From NCBI GenBank assembly GCA_035048485.1, contig CM068588.1:1054001-1118000 (forward strand): a stretch of DNA of 64,000 nucleotides. Direction: 5' to 3'. Position numbers and translations under genes: made by a program. The notes beneath the pieces were generated by a model, which made no database searches, was not told the origin of the DNA, and worked only from the letters and a program-made list of their open reading frames with translations. Below are positions 11,550 to 23,029 of the stretch, piece after piece; position 1 is the first letter of the stretch, and each line of letters begins with the position of its first letter. Origin of the DNA: Pteria penguin (Eukaryota; Mollusca; Bivalvia; Pterioida; Pteriidae).

Positions 11550-13958
11550 ATGTATAGATTGACTTTCCTCTCCCTCTGTCTCATAGCGGCCCATGTCGCC
11601 GGTAGCAGGCGTAAGTACACGTAAACAGCATTTTAAAGAAAAATGAACTGTAAGAATTGTAGATCGCGATTTTGCAAGTATAAATGTACGAAATGATAAA
11701 TATGTTCCTTTAAACATGTTCACTGAATGGCTTGATTTATAAGTTTATTGACATACTCTGAGACTGGAGGATTCGTTGTGAGAGCTGAAGACTCGCTCAA
11801 TCATTTTCAGTATTGTTAGGCGCCTACTAAAAATGAGACATCTAAGCCAAACGTCAGTGTCTTCTTCACGTGTCAAATTTTGTTTTCTTGCTAGATTCCA
11901 ACCAATGATACGGTCCTTGATGATTAGCATCGAGGTCAGATTTGGTATAAACCTACTAAAAGAAAAAGCTGAAACCTCTGTTTCCGGTGGGTCTATTATG
12001 TACATGTGGAAGCTGTGCAACATCTACAGAGAAGAAGTTGCTAACGCCATATAGGCTAAACTATTCAACATTTATAGGCTATTGACTGAATACGACGAAA
12101 TATGACCGCCCGAGGTCTTTGAGCGGTAAAGCGGCCCGAGCTTGCGAGGGCCGCATTCGCTCAAAGACCGAGGGCGTTCATATTTCGTGGTATTCAGTCA
12201 ATAACCTATAAATATTGAATAGTCTTCAGCTCTCAGAACGAATTGGTAAAATTTTCAAAATATGTAATAAAATGTTAAATAACACTTTTAACTAACACAT
12301 TATGACAAATAAAATGTTTAAAACATGTTTAACATTATGCATTCAAAGTCACTTGTAGCTTAGGTTTTCAATTTTCAACGCAGCATGGTGAGTAGGCAGC
12401 GACACTCTGAACAACATGTTTGTCACACATGTTAAGGACGAGGGAGTCCGAATGTTGTCAGTAAAACACGTGCGCTTGCTTCTGCATCACTATATGAGAC
12501 TCAGGTGTCATAATATTTGTCTTTTAAGATGGGTTTAACACTTGTTGAGCATCAAGATACCTTTGTATGTCATCCTCAGAGGCTTATGGAATAGGGTTGT
12601 TGTTGTTTGCGGATTTCAAGAACAGAATTTTGGTCGGAATAAAATACTGGGTGTGCGATCTTACAGGTTCCAGGTGTAACATGTGGCAGGCCAAACAGGA
12701 GACGCTTGTAACTCCTTGCGAACACGTGATAATGCCTTTTATTCTCAGGAGCCCATGTATGTCCACCGCGGCACATTGCTGTGAATACCTCAGTGATCTA
12801 CATGCAGTTACTTATGTATTTGACTTGTACTTCCTGGTAAATGTCCAGTTTGTAGGGTGAATATGTTGGTTTGTCTGGGATAGTTTTTATCACCACTCCG
12901 AGATGATTTCTTTATACCAAGGCGCCCTCTTTGTTTCTTTGCAATGAAGCAGACCCAAAAAAGTATTGGATAGATCTTTTCCATGCCACGTATTTCGTGA
13001 CAGAGCGTTTCCGTGTACGTTGTCGGGGGATAGACAAATATGAAAACTTGTTGAAAGCCATGTGAAACCGTAACTGATTTGCCAAATACAAAAGATAATT
13101 AGAATAACAATAAGAAGTTACCTTTGTTGTTCAGAGATGACACATGAGCTTGCGTACCTCAATCGGTGAAGTGGTTAGCTTGTGACCATGAGCCCCACTG
13201 GCGGCTCGTGGTACAATTTCGGCTGGGTTCGTAGGGTAGGTCTAAATGTCTGTGGGATGCATCAGGCAGATGCTGTCACCATGGAGATGAAATAACCTTA
13301 GTGTGACGTTAAACAAGAGCTAATCAATCAACAAACACACAAGCAAACAGAAATGACAATTAAAAACTTAATTTAAGAGTCGGCACCTTAGATTAAAGTA
13401 GTTTGTTTTATTTTCGTAAAACCTCGTGTACGAGGCATGAATTTATAAGTATTGTACTTTATCTTTTCAGTGCGCCGACAGATCGCACCAAACTGTATAG
13501 GTTAGTATGTCAAACAACGCGTTATCTCGTTTTATCTCGTCCGTTACGTGGCATTCTTTCATTAATTATTTGTTAAGTGTCTTTTTAAAATTTCAGTTTG
13601 CAAATGCAACTTCATAATGTAAGTAACATTTATAAAAAATGAAATATATCGAGAACTTTTGTATTTGTAAAACTATATTTTACGGTATGTATTCACTTAT
13701 AACAACTTTTATATACTGATTTGGATATTAATGAACCATGTAAATAAAAACATATTACGCTATTCTCCTTCTTGTTCTTCTTCCTCCTCTTCCTTCTTTT
13801 CCTTCTTCGTATTCTTCTTCGTAACGTCTGTTGATGTTACTATTATTATTATTGTTATTATTAGTATTATTATTCGTTGTTGTTGCTGTTATGATGAAGA
13901 TGTTGATGATGATGATAATGATGGTGATGATGATGATGATGATGACAATGGTGATGAC

Positions 13959-14057
<99 letters not shown>

Positions 14058-14200
14058 GATGATGATGACAATGGTGATGATGATGATGATGATGATGATG
14101 GTAAAGAAGATGATGATGATAATGATGATGATGATGATGGTAAAGAAGATGATGATGATAATGATGATGATGATGATGATGATGATGGTGATGACAATGG

Positions 14201-14265
<65 letters not shown>

Positions 14266-14276
14266 GTAAAGAAGAA

Positions 14277-14342
<66 letters not shown>

Positions 14343-17300
14343 GGTGGTTATTGTGATGATGATGGTGATGATGATGATCATTTCTCTTTCTAGATGCGTG
14401 GGTGAACATCCCAAATCCGTGCACTAATAACCCCAGGAATGTTATTTACTTCCCTCATCCAAGGGATACAACAAAATTCATTCAATGTGATCAACTCAAA
14501 CGAATGTACATAATACAGTGTCCAGCAAACACGGTATACAACACTGCTACCCGCTCCTGTACGGCTCCCGTCACAACTCAAACGGTAAGAACGTTGATAC
14601 AGAGTTATCATTCGTTGTTCTGTGATTTTATTTGTACGTTTGGCACCATTTAAAGATTACAGTGACGGCATTTGCTGAATTCATGACGTCTTCCTTGTGC
14701 CCCATGCAGGATTCATAATGTCTTACTTAATGTGACCCATGCAGGATTCATGACGTCTTACTTGTGCCCTATGCTGGATTCATTACGTCTTACTTGTATC
14801 ATATGCTGGATTCATGACGTCTTACTTGTGTCCCATGTTGGACTCATGACGTCTTACTTAATGTGACTCATGCTGGATTCATGACCTCTTGCTCGTGTCC
14901 CACGCTGAATTCATGACGTCTTACTTGTGTCCTATACTGGATTCATGACGTCTTGCTCGTGTCCCATGCTGGATTCATGACGTCTTACTTGTGTCCCATG
15001 CTGGATTGATGACGTCTCGCTTGTGTCCCATGCTGGATTGATGACGTTTTACTTATGACCCATGCAGGATTCATGACGTCTTACTTGTATCCTATGGTGG
15101 ATTCATTACGTCTAACTTGTGTCACATGCTGGATTCATGACGTCTTACTTGTGTCACATGCTGGATTCATGACGTCTTGCTTGTGCCCCATGCAGGATTC
15201 ATAATGTCTTACTTAATGTGACTCATGCTGGATTCATGACCTCTTGCTCGTGTCCCACGCTGAATTCATGACGTCTTACTTGTGTCCTATGCTGGATTCA
15301 TGACGTCTTGCTCGTGTCCCATGCTGGATTCATGACGTCTTACTTGTGTCCCATGCTGGATTGATGACGTCTCGCTTGTGTCCCATGCTGGATTGATGAC
15401 GTTTTACTTATGACCCATGCTGGAGTCATGACGTCTTACTTGTGCCCCATGCTGGATTCATGACGTCTTACTTGTGTCCCATGCTGGATTCATGACGTCT
15501 CGCTTGTGTCCCATGCTGGATTCATGACGTCTTACTTGTGCCCTATGCTGGATTCATGATGTCTCGCTTGTGTCCCATGATGGGTTCATGACGTCTTACT
15601 TGTGCCCTATGCTGGATATCGATATATGACGTCTCGCTTGTGTCCCATGCTGGATTCATGACGTATAACTTGTTACCCATGCTGGATTCCGACGTCTTAC
15701 TTGTGCCCCACGCTGGTTATATGACGTCTTACTTGTAATTAATCTTTTTGAAAAATACTCACTTGTGGTTAATGCTAATATTTACTTTAAATGTGTTTGC
15801 GTTTAAGGCAGTATTTCAGATCTGTTCCTGTCGGTTCTGTCATTCCATTTTCAGTTTTTAGTCTTGTTACTGTCCTCTTTCTCTCATTTTCTTGATAGCC
15901 TATGGGTTTATTATATTTTCAGCCTGTTACGGTCGGGCTTCAATTTTCATTAAATCTTTTACTGTCCAGTGTTTATTACATTTTCATTCTTTACTGTCTG
16001 ATTTTTTGTTACAGTTTAGTCCTTTTACTGCAAAATTTTTATCACGTTTCAGTCTTTTACTGTGGAGTCTTTATTACATTTTCGCCTGTTACTGTGGAGT
16101 CTTTATTACATTTTAGCCTTTTACTGTGGAGTCTTTATTACATTTTAGCCTTTTACTGTGGAGTCTTTATTACGTTTTAGCCTTTTACTGTGGAGTCTTT
16201 ATTACATTTTAGCCTTTTACTGTGGAGTCTTTATTACGTTTTTAGCCTTTTACTGTGGAGTCTTTATTACATTTTAGCCTTTTACTGTGGAGTCTTTATT
16301 ACATTTTAGCCTTTTACTGTGGAGTCTTTATTACATTGGTAGCTTTTTATCGTTGCGTCTTTATTTAATTTTCAGCCTGTTATTTGTATTACATTTTTTT
16401 TACCTTTTACTGTCGAGTTTGTAATACATCTTTAACCTTTTTCGTTCGAGTTTGCAATACATTTTTAGCCTGTCATTATCGAGTTTGTAATACATTTTTA
16501 CCTTTTATTGTCGAGATTGTATTACATTTTAGCTTTTGTAATGTCGAGTTTGCATATCATTCGCAGCCTAATACTGTTTAGTTTGTATTACATTTTCAGC
16601 CTGTCACTGTTGGGTCGTCGAATCCATGTACTACACAGAATCTCGCTCAAGGAAAAATCTACTTCTCCATTCCTGGTGACAACACACACTTCATAGAGTG
16701 CGGACCAGCAGGAGATGCCAATATCTTACCTTGTCCGACCAATCTGGTATGGGAGGAGAGCAAGCTATCCTGTGTTTACCGCTTCCAGGCCGGGCAAACG
16801 GACCCCTCACCCACAGGAGGTGCACAACTGGGCCAAGGAGGTATAATCTGCTCTGGGTAGTACAGTACCATGTTTAACTGTTTCCCAAATCTGAATAAAA
16901 CACTGTTCTCTTTTTGCATAGGCTTTGCGCCAGTAAGTGCAAATCTAGGGCACCTTTGTCATCAAATTGATTATTTCCGGAAGGTTCCCTAGATAAGAAC
17001 TCACTTCTTTGACCACAAATTTACAAAACATGTCGTGTCTACATATCACGATGACGTATATACAGGCGACTGCTACTTCACTGACCATATCTCACCATGG
17101 TCAATTGACCACACAAGCAAGGAAAAATGATTGAATCGACAGAGATTACACAGTTTTTATACCACTCATTTTCGAAATCCGCAGACTACCTTATAAACAA
17201 GGGCATGTAACTCATCTCATAAAACTGCCCTATTCAAGTTAATACTACTGGAAACATAAGTAAACTGTGTACTTCCACGATATACCCGTGGAATCACTGT

Positions 17301-17671
17301 TCTTTTATTCCCATTCTAATGCATCGTTTTACCGTTGGAAATTACCTTCAGTTTCCCCGCTCGGTTGAATGTTGTAGGAATTGTACTCTTTTGAGTTTTG
17401 TTGAATCATAAAACTGTGTACGAATATTGTTTTTCTATATTTTAATCCAAGATTTCGTGAGAACAAAGTCTGTAGTGAATGGTATATGTATCTATTTAGT
17501 CATGTAATTCAGTGGCGGATCCAGGATTTCCGAAGAAAATATGGGGGCCCACAAGTGAAAGTCAGATGTAAGCCAAAATACTTTGGTGCCATCCTGAAAT
17601 TTTACTCATTTTATTGGAGTATTTCCAATCTTATCGTCCCGCCGCCCCTCTAAATCCGATACTGTATATAT

Positions 17672-17722
<51 letters not shown>

Positions 17723-17930
17723 CTTTGCAGTTTCTAACCCCTGCGACAAACAGCATGTAACTGCTGGACACAACCTGTTTTTCTCACACCCCGATCCTAC
17801 CAAGTTTATTCAGTGCGGAATAGCTCATGACGCCTACGTTCTTTCCTGTCCCTCTGGACTAGTGTGGAACGAGTACAGCTCCACGTGCGTTTCCCCGTAC
17901 GCCTCCAACAGCGTTGCACAGGGTAACTAA
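11550..17930 (+). CDS. Secreted protein with three chitin-binding type-2 (peritrophin-A/CBM14-like) domains
   Basis: Spliced from 11550-11610, 13471-13500, 14394-14584, 16600-16840 and 17731-17930, in frame, 240 aa. Residues 1-18 form a signal peptide (MYRLTFLSLCLIAAHVAG). A short segment with one Cys precedes three domains starting at Cys40, Cys104 and Cys179. Each has four Cys with near-identical spacing: C-x21/23-C-x10-C-x12-C. Each also has the family pattern NPC..(I/L)-aromatic-F..(K/H)FI(Q/E)C..CP..(V)Y/W. Each of domains 2 and 3 is encoded by one exon. Classical CBM14 domains carry six Cys; the extra pair is absent here. Chitin binding in mucus, gut lining or shell matrix is inferred from the family. 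Exon 2 is only 30 bp; it is supported by frame continuity and by good acceptor and donor sites. Confidence in exons 3-5 is high, in exons 1-2 somewhat lower. Confidence 0.85.
12060..12223. mobile_element. Foldback element (palindromic MITE), copy B
   Basis: Terminal arms of about 50 bp are near-perfect inverted repeats, starting 'actattcaacatttatagg' and ending with its complement 'cctataaatattgaatagt'. Inside is the same GC-rich hairpin as at 10037-10150. It lies in intron 1 of the chitin-binding gene. No ORF is present. Confidence 0.8.
13145..13340 (+). mobile_element. tRNA-derived SINE copy, intron 1
   Basis: The head 'gcgtacctcaatcggtgaag' resembles a tRNA 5' half. The body and tail ('gcatcaggcagatgctgtca', then 'gacgttaaac' and 'atcaatcaa') match the 3' tails at 41090-41215 and, reversed, at 22740-23015. 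This shared tail defines one SINE family. The B box is poorly preserved. Confidence 0.55.
13899..14388. repeat. (GAT)n microsatellite next to the exon 3 acceptor
   Basis: About 490 bp of GAT/GGT/AAT triplets run to within a few bases of the acceptor at 14393. Reading in six frames gives poly-Asp, poly-Met, poly-His, poly-Ile and poly-Ser ORFs, all spurious. Confidence 0.95.
14660..15740. repeat. 32-bp array carrying TGACGT in most units, intron 3
   Basis: About 33 units of the type 'ttcatgacgtcttacttgtg' followed by 'tcccatgctgga'. A larger block of several units is itself duplicated (about 14690-15060 and 15185-15410 share the same variant order). Confidence 0.9.
15895..16599 (+). repeat. 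Array of copies of the exon 4 acceptor region, intron 3
   Basis: About 20 units of roughly 31 bp, 'ttacattttagccttttact' then 'gtggagtcttta', lead up to and match the real exon 4 junction (ttacattttcag followed by cctgtcactgttgggtcg). Units therefore contain a decoy acceptor AG plus the first codons of exon 4. Confidence 0.8.
16860..17505. other. Intron 4 of chitin-binding gene: nothing recognised
   Basis: Unique-looking intron sequence with no ORF, repeat or exon-like segment that can be supported. Confidence 0.45.
17510..17664. mobile_element. Short MITE with CAGTGGCGGAT-type ends, copy 1
   Basis: Inverted ends 'cagtggcggatccagga' and 'ctctaaatccgatactg' enclose about 120 bp without an ORF. 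The same ends occur at 19070-19257, and one end occurs reversed at about 33063-33104. Confidence 0.6.
17667..17722. repeat. (TTTA)n microsatellite at the exon 5 acceptor
   Basis: Tetranucleotide repeats directly precede 'ctttgcag' at 17730 and appear to supply the pyrimidine-rich tract of the acceptor. Confidence 0.9.
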
Positions 17931-18019
17931 CGATAGAGTGCCAGAGGCATCTCCTGCGATTTGTATTCCTATGTCTCCATTACACATGTATCTTCTTTGT
18001 TGACATCAATTTGCCATGG

Positions 18020-18025
18020 AATAAA
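18020..18025 (+). terminator. Poly(A) signal of the chitin-binding gene
   Basis: AATAAA lies 90 bp after the stop codon. Confidence 0.6.
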
Positions 18026-18189
18026 ATATTTTATGTTATTGGACTGTTCAATTTAAAACCGGAATTCAGATTTTTATCTTGTTTCATCTTTCATATTGTT
18101 TACCACTCTCCTAGTCGGCTTTTTGTCCTCCTATGACATATTTTGACAATCCGATTAAAAGCCAATCAAAAACTCTAAGCAGCGTTAAA

Positions 18190-18425
18190 GTATGTCATTG
18201 ACATCGAGGGTAACCTTAGAGCGTGTCACTGATACTGAGGGCAGTCTTAGTGTGTGTCACTGATATTGAGGGCAGCCTAAGAGTGTGCCTCTGATACTGA
18301 GGGCAGTCTTAGTGTGTGTCACTGATACTGAGGGCAGCCTAAGAGTGTGTCTCTGATACTGAGGGCAGCCTTAGAGCGTGTCACTGATACTGAGGGCAGC
18401 CTTATTGTGTCTCTGATACTGAGGG
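18190..18425. repeat. Short array, about 30-bp unit, 3' flank
   Basis: About eight units of the type 'gtgtcactgatactgagggc' plus 'agccttagag'. Confidence 0.8.
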
Positions 18426-18429
18426 CATT

Positions 18430-19065
18430 ACATACATGAAGACAACAGTTGTTGACGGACCCTAAGGAATCTTTATGCCAGGAGGACAAACAGGAGGACA
18501 AACGCGTTTCGCTGGACTGAATCCCCGAAAGACACAAAGAATACTTATTTCCAGCACCTCTACAAGACCAAAGTAGACTTCTGCACGCCCTCCAATGACT
18601 CTAGGCACCCAATTAGAATATGTAAATGAACATACGACAGCCCATAGGCGTACAAGTTGCAAAACCCGATGTAAAAATCGTTCTGCCTATCTGATGCTCC
18701 CCAGTTCCCTCAGTGTCACCATATACTCACGACACACATTAGTTTCACTAAACAATTCTACTTGTAAATCAACAGAAACAGCACTTCCTCTTCTTCCTCT
18801 TTTCTAACACCTCCACCCCCACCCAAAAAAGAAAAAAAACCCCCAAAACTACACACACACACACACACAAACGCCACGACAACGACAACAAAACAACCAA
18901 ATAAACACACAAACAATCAAACAAACAGTTAAAGGAAACTAGAAGGTATATTTGAAATGGAATAATTTTATAATTATCATAATGCTATTTTTAAACTTTT
19001 GCTCCTTTTCTCGATCTTTTTATACTCTCAAATCCAGTCATAATGACCATGTAAAAGGACGAGTC
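18430..19065. other. Intergenic, CA-rich and low complexity
   Basis: Includes a (CA)n stretch at about 18851-18870 and A/C-rich low-complexity sequence. No gene was seen. Confidence 0.45.
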
Positions 19066-19069
19066 AACC

Positions 19070-19257
19070 CAGTGGGGGATCCAGGATTTCTGAAAGTGGG
19101 GAGGGGGGCACATGTGTAAAACCAAACTATTCGGCCAATTTTGGTGCCAAATCTGGAATTTTACTTGTAAATATGGGGCAAAAAGGGGCGGCCCCCTTCC
19201 CCCCTCTACAATGTAAACCCCCCCCCCCCACTGAAACCCCCTCTAAATCCGCCACTT
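19070..19257. mobile_element. Short MITE with CAGTGGCGGAT-type ends, copy 2
   Basis: Begins 'cagtgggggatccaggattt' and ends 'ctctaaatccgccactt', the same inverted ends as copy 1 at 17510-17664. The interior has poly-G and poly-C tracts and no ORF. Confidence 0.6.
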
Positions 19258-19579
19258 CGTTAGATGGCTCCACTTCTACGCATTTGGAGGAGGCAAATCA
19301 AAATAGGATGGGATGGTAGCCAAAACCTATATTACATGTTTAAATGACCAGTGGATGTTATTTTTTCAGAGCATATCTATGTGATCATCCAAAAAATCCC
19401 CCTTTTTGATTTTTACTTCCTATTTATTGCTCGCTGCTATAGCAACTGAAGCAGAAATCTATTAAAATCATACTCGCGTCTTATTCATATTCACATCATA
19501 GTTTCAAATTAATGTCAAACAAAATAAAAAATTAAAACAGCTTTAAGTTAAAACCCCATTCTTTCTATGTAGTGAGGGC

Positions 19580-19612
19580 GTGACGTAATAATTCTTACCT
19601 GTACACTTCCGG
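19580..19612 (+). promoter_or_regulatory. CRE-like plus ETS-like motifs before a candidate start
   Basis: TGACGTAA near 19581 and CTTCCGGT near 19606 lie within 40 bp upstream of the ATG at 19619. This pairing is common in TATA-less housekeeping promoters. Confidence 0.35.
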
Positions 19613-19618
19613 TTGAAA

Positions 19619-19875
19619 ATGAAAGTTGTTAGCATTACGACAGGTATGTTGATATGAATCATTTCTCTCTTACACATCGCACAAATTACTTTTATCGTGA
19701 TATAGGTCGTGTTTAATTCATTTCCTCTGCAGTGGATCTTTGTTTACTTATGGTGATAACATGCTCGTGGAAATTAAGTAAATTATTTACGAGAAAAGTG
19801 AATGAGCACATTTCCGGGATTCTTCATTATGTACAGCTGTTACATGTAGAGCGGACCACAGCCCCCAGAACTAAG
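19619..19875 (+). CDS. Candidate 5' end of an unidentified gene, two exons
   Basis: A possible exon 1 (19619-19643, MKVVSITT) with donor gtatgt joins in frame to 19733-19875, which has acceptor ctctgcag and donor gtatgtg. The joined 56 residues stay open and contain a hydrophobic stretch (DLCLLMVITCSW, about residues 10-21) followed by a basic segment. I do not recognise the family and could not find later exons in the following 13 kb. If real, it is a small membrane or secretory protein whose 3' exons were missed. It could equally be a chance combination in intergenic DNA. Confidence 0.3.
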
Positions 19876-19999
19876 GTATGTGAGATGTATGTGTGTTGCA
19901 TGAGTGTATGTATGTGTGATGGGGGAGGGGACAGGATACCGTGTAAAAACGAACGAGGGTTTGTTTCTCATGACTGTAGGGAGGAAGACCTTAATTAAG

Positions 20000-22140
20000 A
20001 GATAATAATGATAATAATAATAATAATAATAAATACTTTATTTAAAGAAGGTAACCAGATAAGCTACAGCTTTTCTTCCTCAGGGCCTTCTACGTCTTCA
20101 GTTTACAAGTTACCTTTTTACATGGCATATATATGGAATACAGTACATGGTATATATGCTCACACACCATATCATACTCCCTCACACATAAGCAATGTTC
20201 CCCACACACATACTTTAACTTGTATATAAATCTATACATATTAACATTTACTTACACGAACATACACACACTCATATACATAAACTTATTTATGAATATA
20301 AATACATACATACATCTACATACACACCCAGGCATGCATACCAACCTACATGTGTACCTACCAACAAATCAACCTATATAACTACCTACCTACTTACATA
20401 CATTGAGAATTTATAGCACGACTCACAATAATCAACAATCACAGGAATGATGTTCGTCATGTATGCAAAAAGACTGTATGCTCCCGAAAAGTTCCTTCGG
20501 GTAGAAGGTGTTGATCATGATGTATACATTTTATAAAATTTATATTTTTATGGAAAGCCAATGTGCATTTCAAGTGCTGACTATAAGTCTTTTTAAAATT
20601 GTGGATCCAAAATTGTTAAATTCTACTGAGAACATTAGTGCTTCAATCTCATTTACTTTTCTGTTGGTTTCTCCATTAACATGAGTACATAAATATGCCT
20701 TGATCAATTTTCTTTCAATATGAGAATTGATTTTCATGCTGTTAAGATCTAATTCAAGAATGAATGAAGGTCATTAATTTATTTTATCTACTTTCCCGCT
20801 AAGAATTAAATCCAGGTTTGATCTTTAAAATTAAGTTTCACAAAAGTTTTAAGTCCGTTTTGCATTATTTGTACTTGGGCCTTTAATTTCTAGGTATTAC
20901 AATTTTGGGCCAGTTTATAAGAAAGAAAAAAAAAGGATAGATGAAAATAATAAAACATAAAAATGTAATAAATAAAATGAGTGAGTAAAATATATATAAA
21001 AATAAAGTAAAAAATAAATAGCTAAATGAATGAATAAAAAAGGATACATATGTACTTGATTTTTTAAATGTAATAATTTGCACTTTAATTCAACAAATTT
21101 TTAATCATGTGGTCTAAATCAATGAAGTTGTGTAATGAAAAATGATCACTGTTTGATGGCTTCCATCATACATGTAGTTATTCATGTAAATGGTGTACAT
21201 ATAGGTGGATATTGAAATTTTTGAAAAGGGGGTGTGTGGGTTGCAGCCTAGCTCCCATGACTAATGTTTTGCATTATACAGTCAGGAAAATGGGGCTGCA
21301 GCCCTAAAAAAATGGTCAAAAATGACCTTTTTTCTTGGTAAAGGTTTTGATCAAGGGGATCGTTGCAACCCTTGCACCTTCCCCCCTTCCTGTCTCTGGT
21401 GTGTGGACTTCAGTCTTAGGCAGACTGGATTACTTACTATACATACATTTTTGAGGTCAGTTTCTGTAAACTATATTTTAGAACTGATGTCGTAATAAAT
21501 CAATTGTAGTATTACAATCATTTATTTGTGCAGTTGTTAGTAAATTTTACCCAAGGGCATTAGCATACATGGAGTTGTCACCCTTTGTAACAAATGGAAC
21601 ATATTGAGGTATTCATTAACTTGTATCAAGTCTTTTAAAAATACATTGCTTGTATATAATCATCTTCTTCAGTCATCTTTTCAAATATTCAGTTTCCATA
21701 GTAACAATTTTTCTATGATGTAATTTCTTAGTTTTATTGAAAATCAAAGTGTTAATTTCCAAAGTTCTCGTTCATTAAAATACTTAACTGTAATTTTGGA
21801 ACAATCACCTGATTATGCAGCCATTAGGTGATTAGCTTTTTTGGGATGGTATTATTCTACAAATAGTGAAGCTTTGCCCTTTATAATGTCCAGAGTTAAT
21901 CATAAATTCACAATGAGACATAGCAGCTAGTCTTTAGAATTAGGCCAGTCCCCTACTGGCTGCTACCGGTACTGCAGGGGGGCTAGTATGCTGATGAATC
22001 CGAGCATTCCTTGTGCCATTTTTATGTCAAAATTCTGCACCAGACACAATGAAAAAAAATAAAATGTTGAAATGAGGTAGAACGACAAACAACATGCAAT
22101 TGAAACTGAGTAGAACGAGGTAGTGGCAGCAACGTCGAGC
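20000..22140. other. Intergenic DNA, no gene supported
   Basis: Begins with an (AAT)n tract at 20008-20032, followed by 'actttatttaaagaaggtaa'. Then comes a run of AC/AT-rich 'cacac/catac' sequence to about 20400 and ordinary AT-rich DNA. Only short ORFs without features occur. Confidence 0.45.
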
Positions 22141-22740
22141 GTTGAGGAGGGAAAACTGGGGGGGGGGGGGGGCTTAATTTCTATGTCCTCGACCTCCTCC
22201 TGGATATTGACGATATGCTGGGGTCGTTAACCTCAAGAGAACACTTTTTTAAGTACATGTATGTATATGTGTGAGGTAACAGGTGCGAGCTGCTGCTTTC
22301 TTTCCTCACATACGTATTGTATTGTTTCATTCAATCAGAGAGAGAGAGAGAGAGATACGATCACTCTGTTAGAATTCAGTCGCTCTCATTATTCAGTAAC
22401 TGCCCCTCACCCTTCTCAACGATTTTATATACTTCTATCGTCAGGTCCTCACTTTACCAGCTATAATGTAAGATAATTACCACGGCCATTAACGGCATTC
22501 TGATGCAGACGACTTCATCATTAAATCTGACATTTCGCACCCATTGTTCTCCATATTGCGTCTCATGATAGTATCACCGAGATCATGCTGTGCTAGCCTT
22601 TGCTAGGCTACCCGTGAGTACTATGCAGTAAGATATTCATTTTTATCTACTTGTATATAGTCATCAGTTGTTTAGTACTTTTCAAATATATTGCGACTGT
22701 GCTAGCAATAAAGGGCTGCACTAGTGTAAAACGGTCATGG
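22141..22740. other. Intergenic DNA with poly-G and (GA)n tracts
   Basis: A poly-G tract lies at about 22157-22172 and a (GA)n tract at about 22338-22356. Nothing else was recognised. Confidence 0.45.
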
Positions 22741-23015
22741 CTATGATTGATTGATTATTGTTTTACGTCACTCCTCGATTATTTCACGTATATGGTGACG
22801 GCGTCTGCCTGATGCATTGCATGCAAATTTTGACACAACGGACTCACCCGAAGCAGTGAGGGATCTTTTACGTGCCACGCCTACCGTGACACGGTACCTC
22901 GGTTTTTACTGTTTCATCCGAAAGATAGAACACCGGTGCTTTCAAAGCAGGAGTCGAACCCAGGACCTCTCGATCAGGAGCCGAGCACCTTATCCACTAG
23001 GCCACACCGGCTTCG
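22740..23015 (-). mobile_element. tRNA-derived SINE, full-length-looking copy
   Basis: On the minus strand the element starts 'gccggtgtggcctagtggat', with an A-box-like TGGCCTAGTGG. It continues with a B-box-like GGTTCGACTCC, then a body ending in 'gacgtaaaacaataatcaat'. The tail matches copies at 13145-13340 and 41090-41215. The two internal Pol III boxes and the tail identify it as a tRNA-derived SINE. Confidence 0.8.
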
Positions 23016-23029
23016 GTAGTGGCTATAAG

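Noticed and set aside
13597..13618. 22-bp micro-exon in the chitin-binding gene
   Set aside because: It has a good acceptor and donor, but including it shifts the frame into an immediate stop in the 14394 exon. Skipping it keeps the frame.
13731..14427. Poly-Asp, poly-His, poly-Ile, poly-Met and poly-Ser ORFs
   Set aside because: All are readings of one (GAT)n microsatellite inside an intron.
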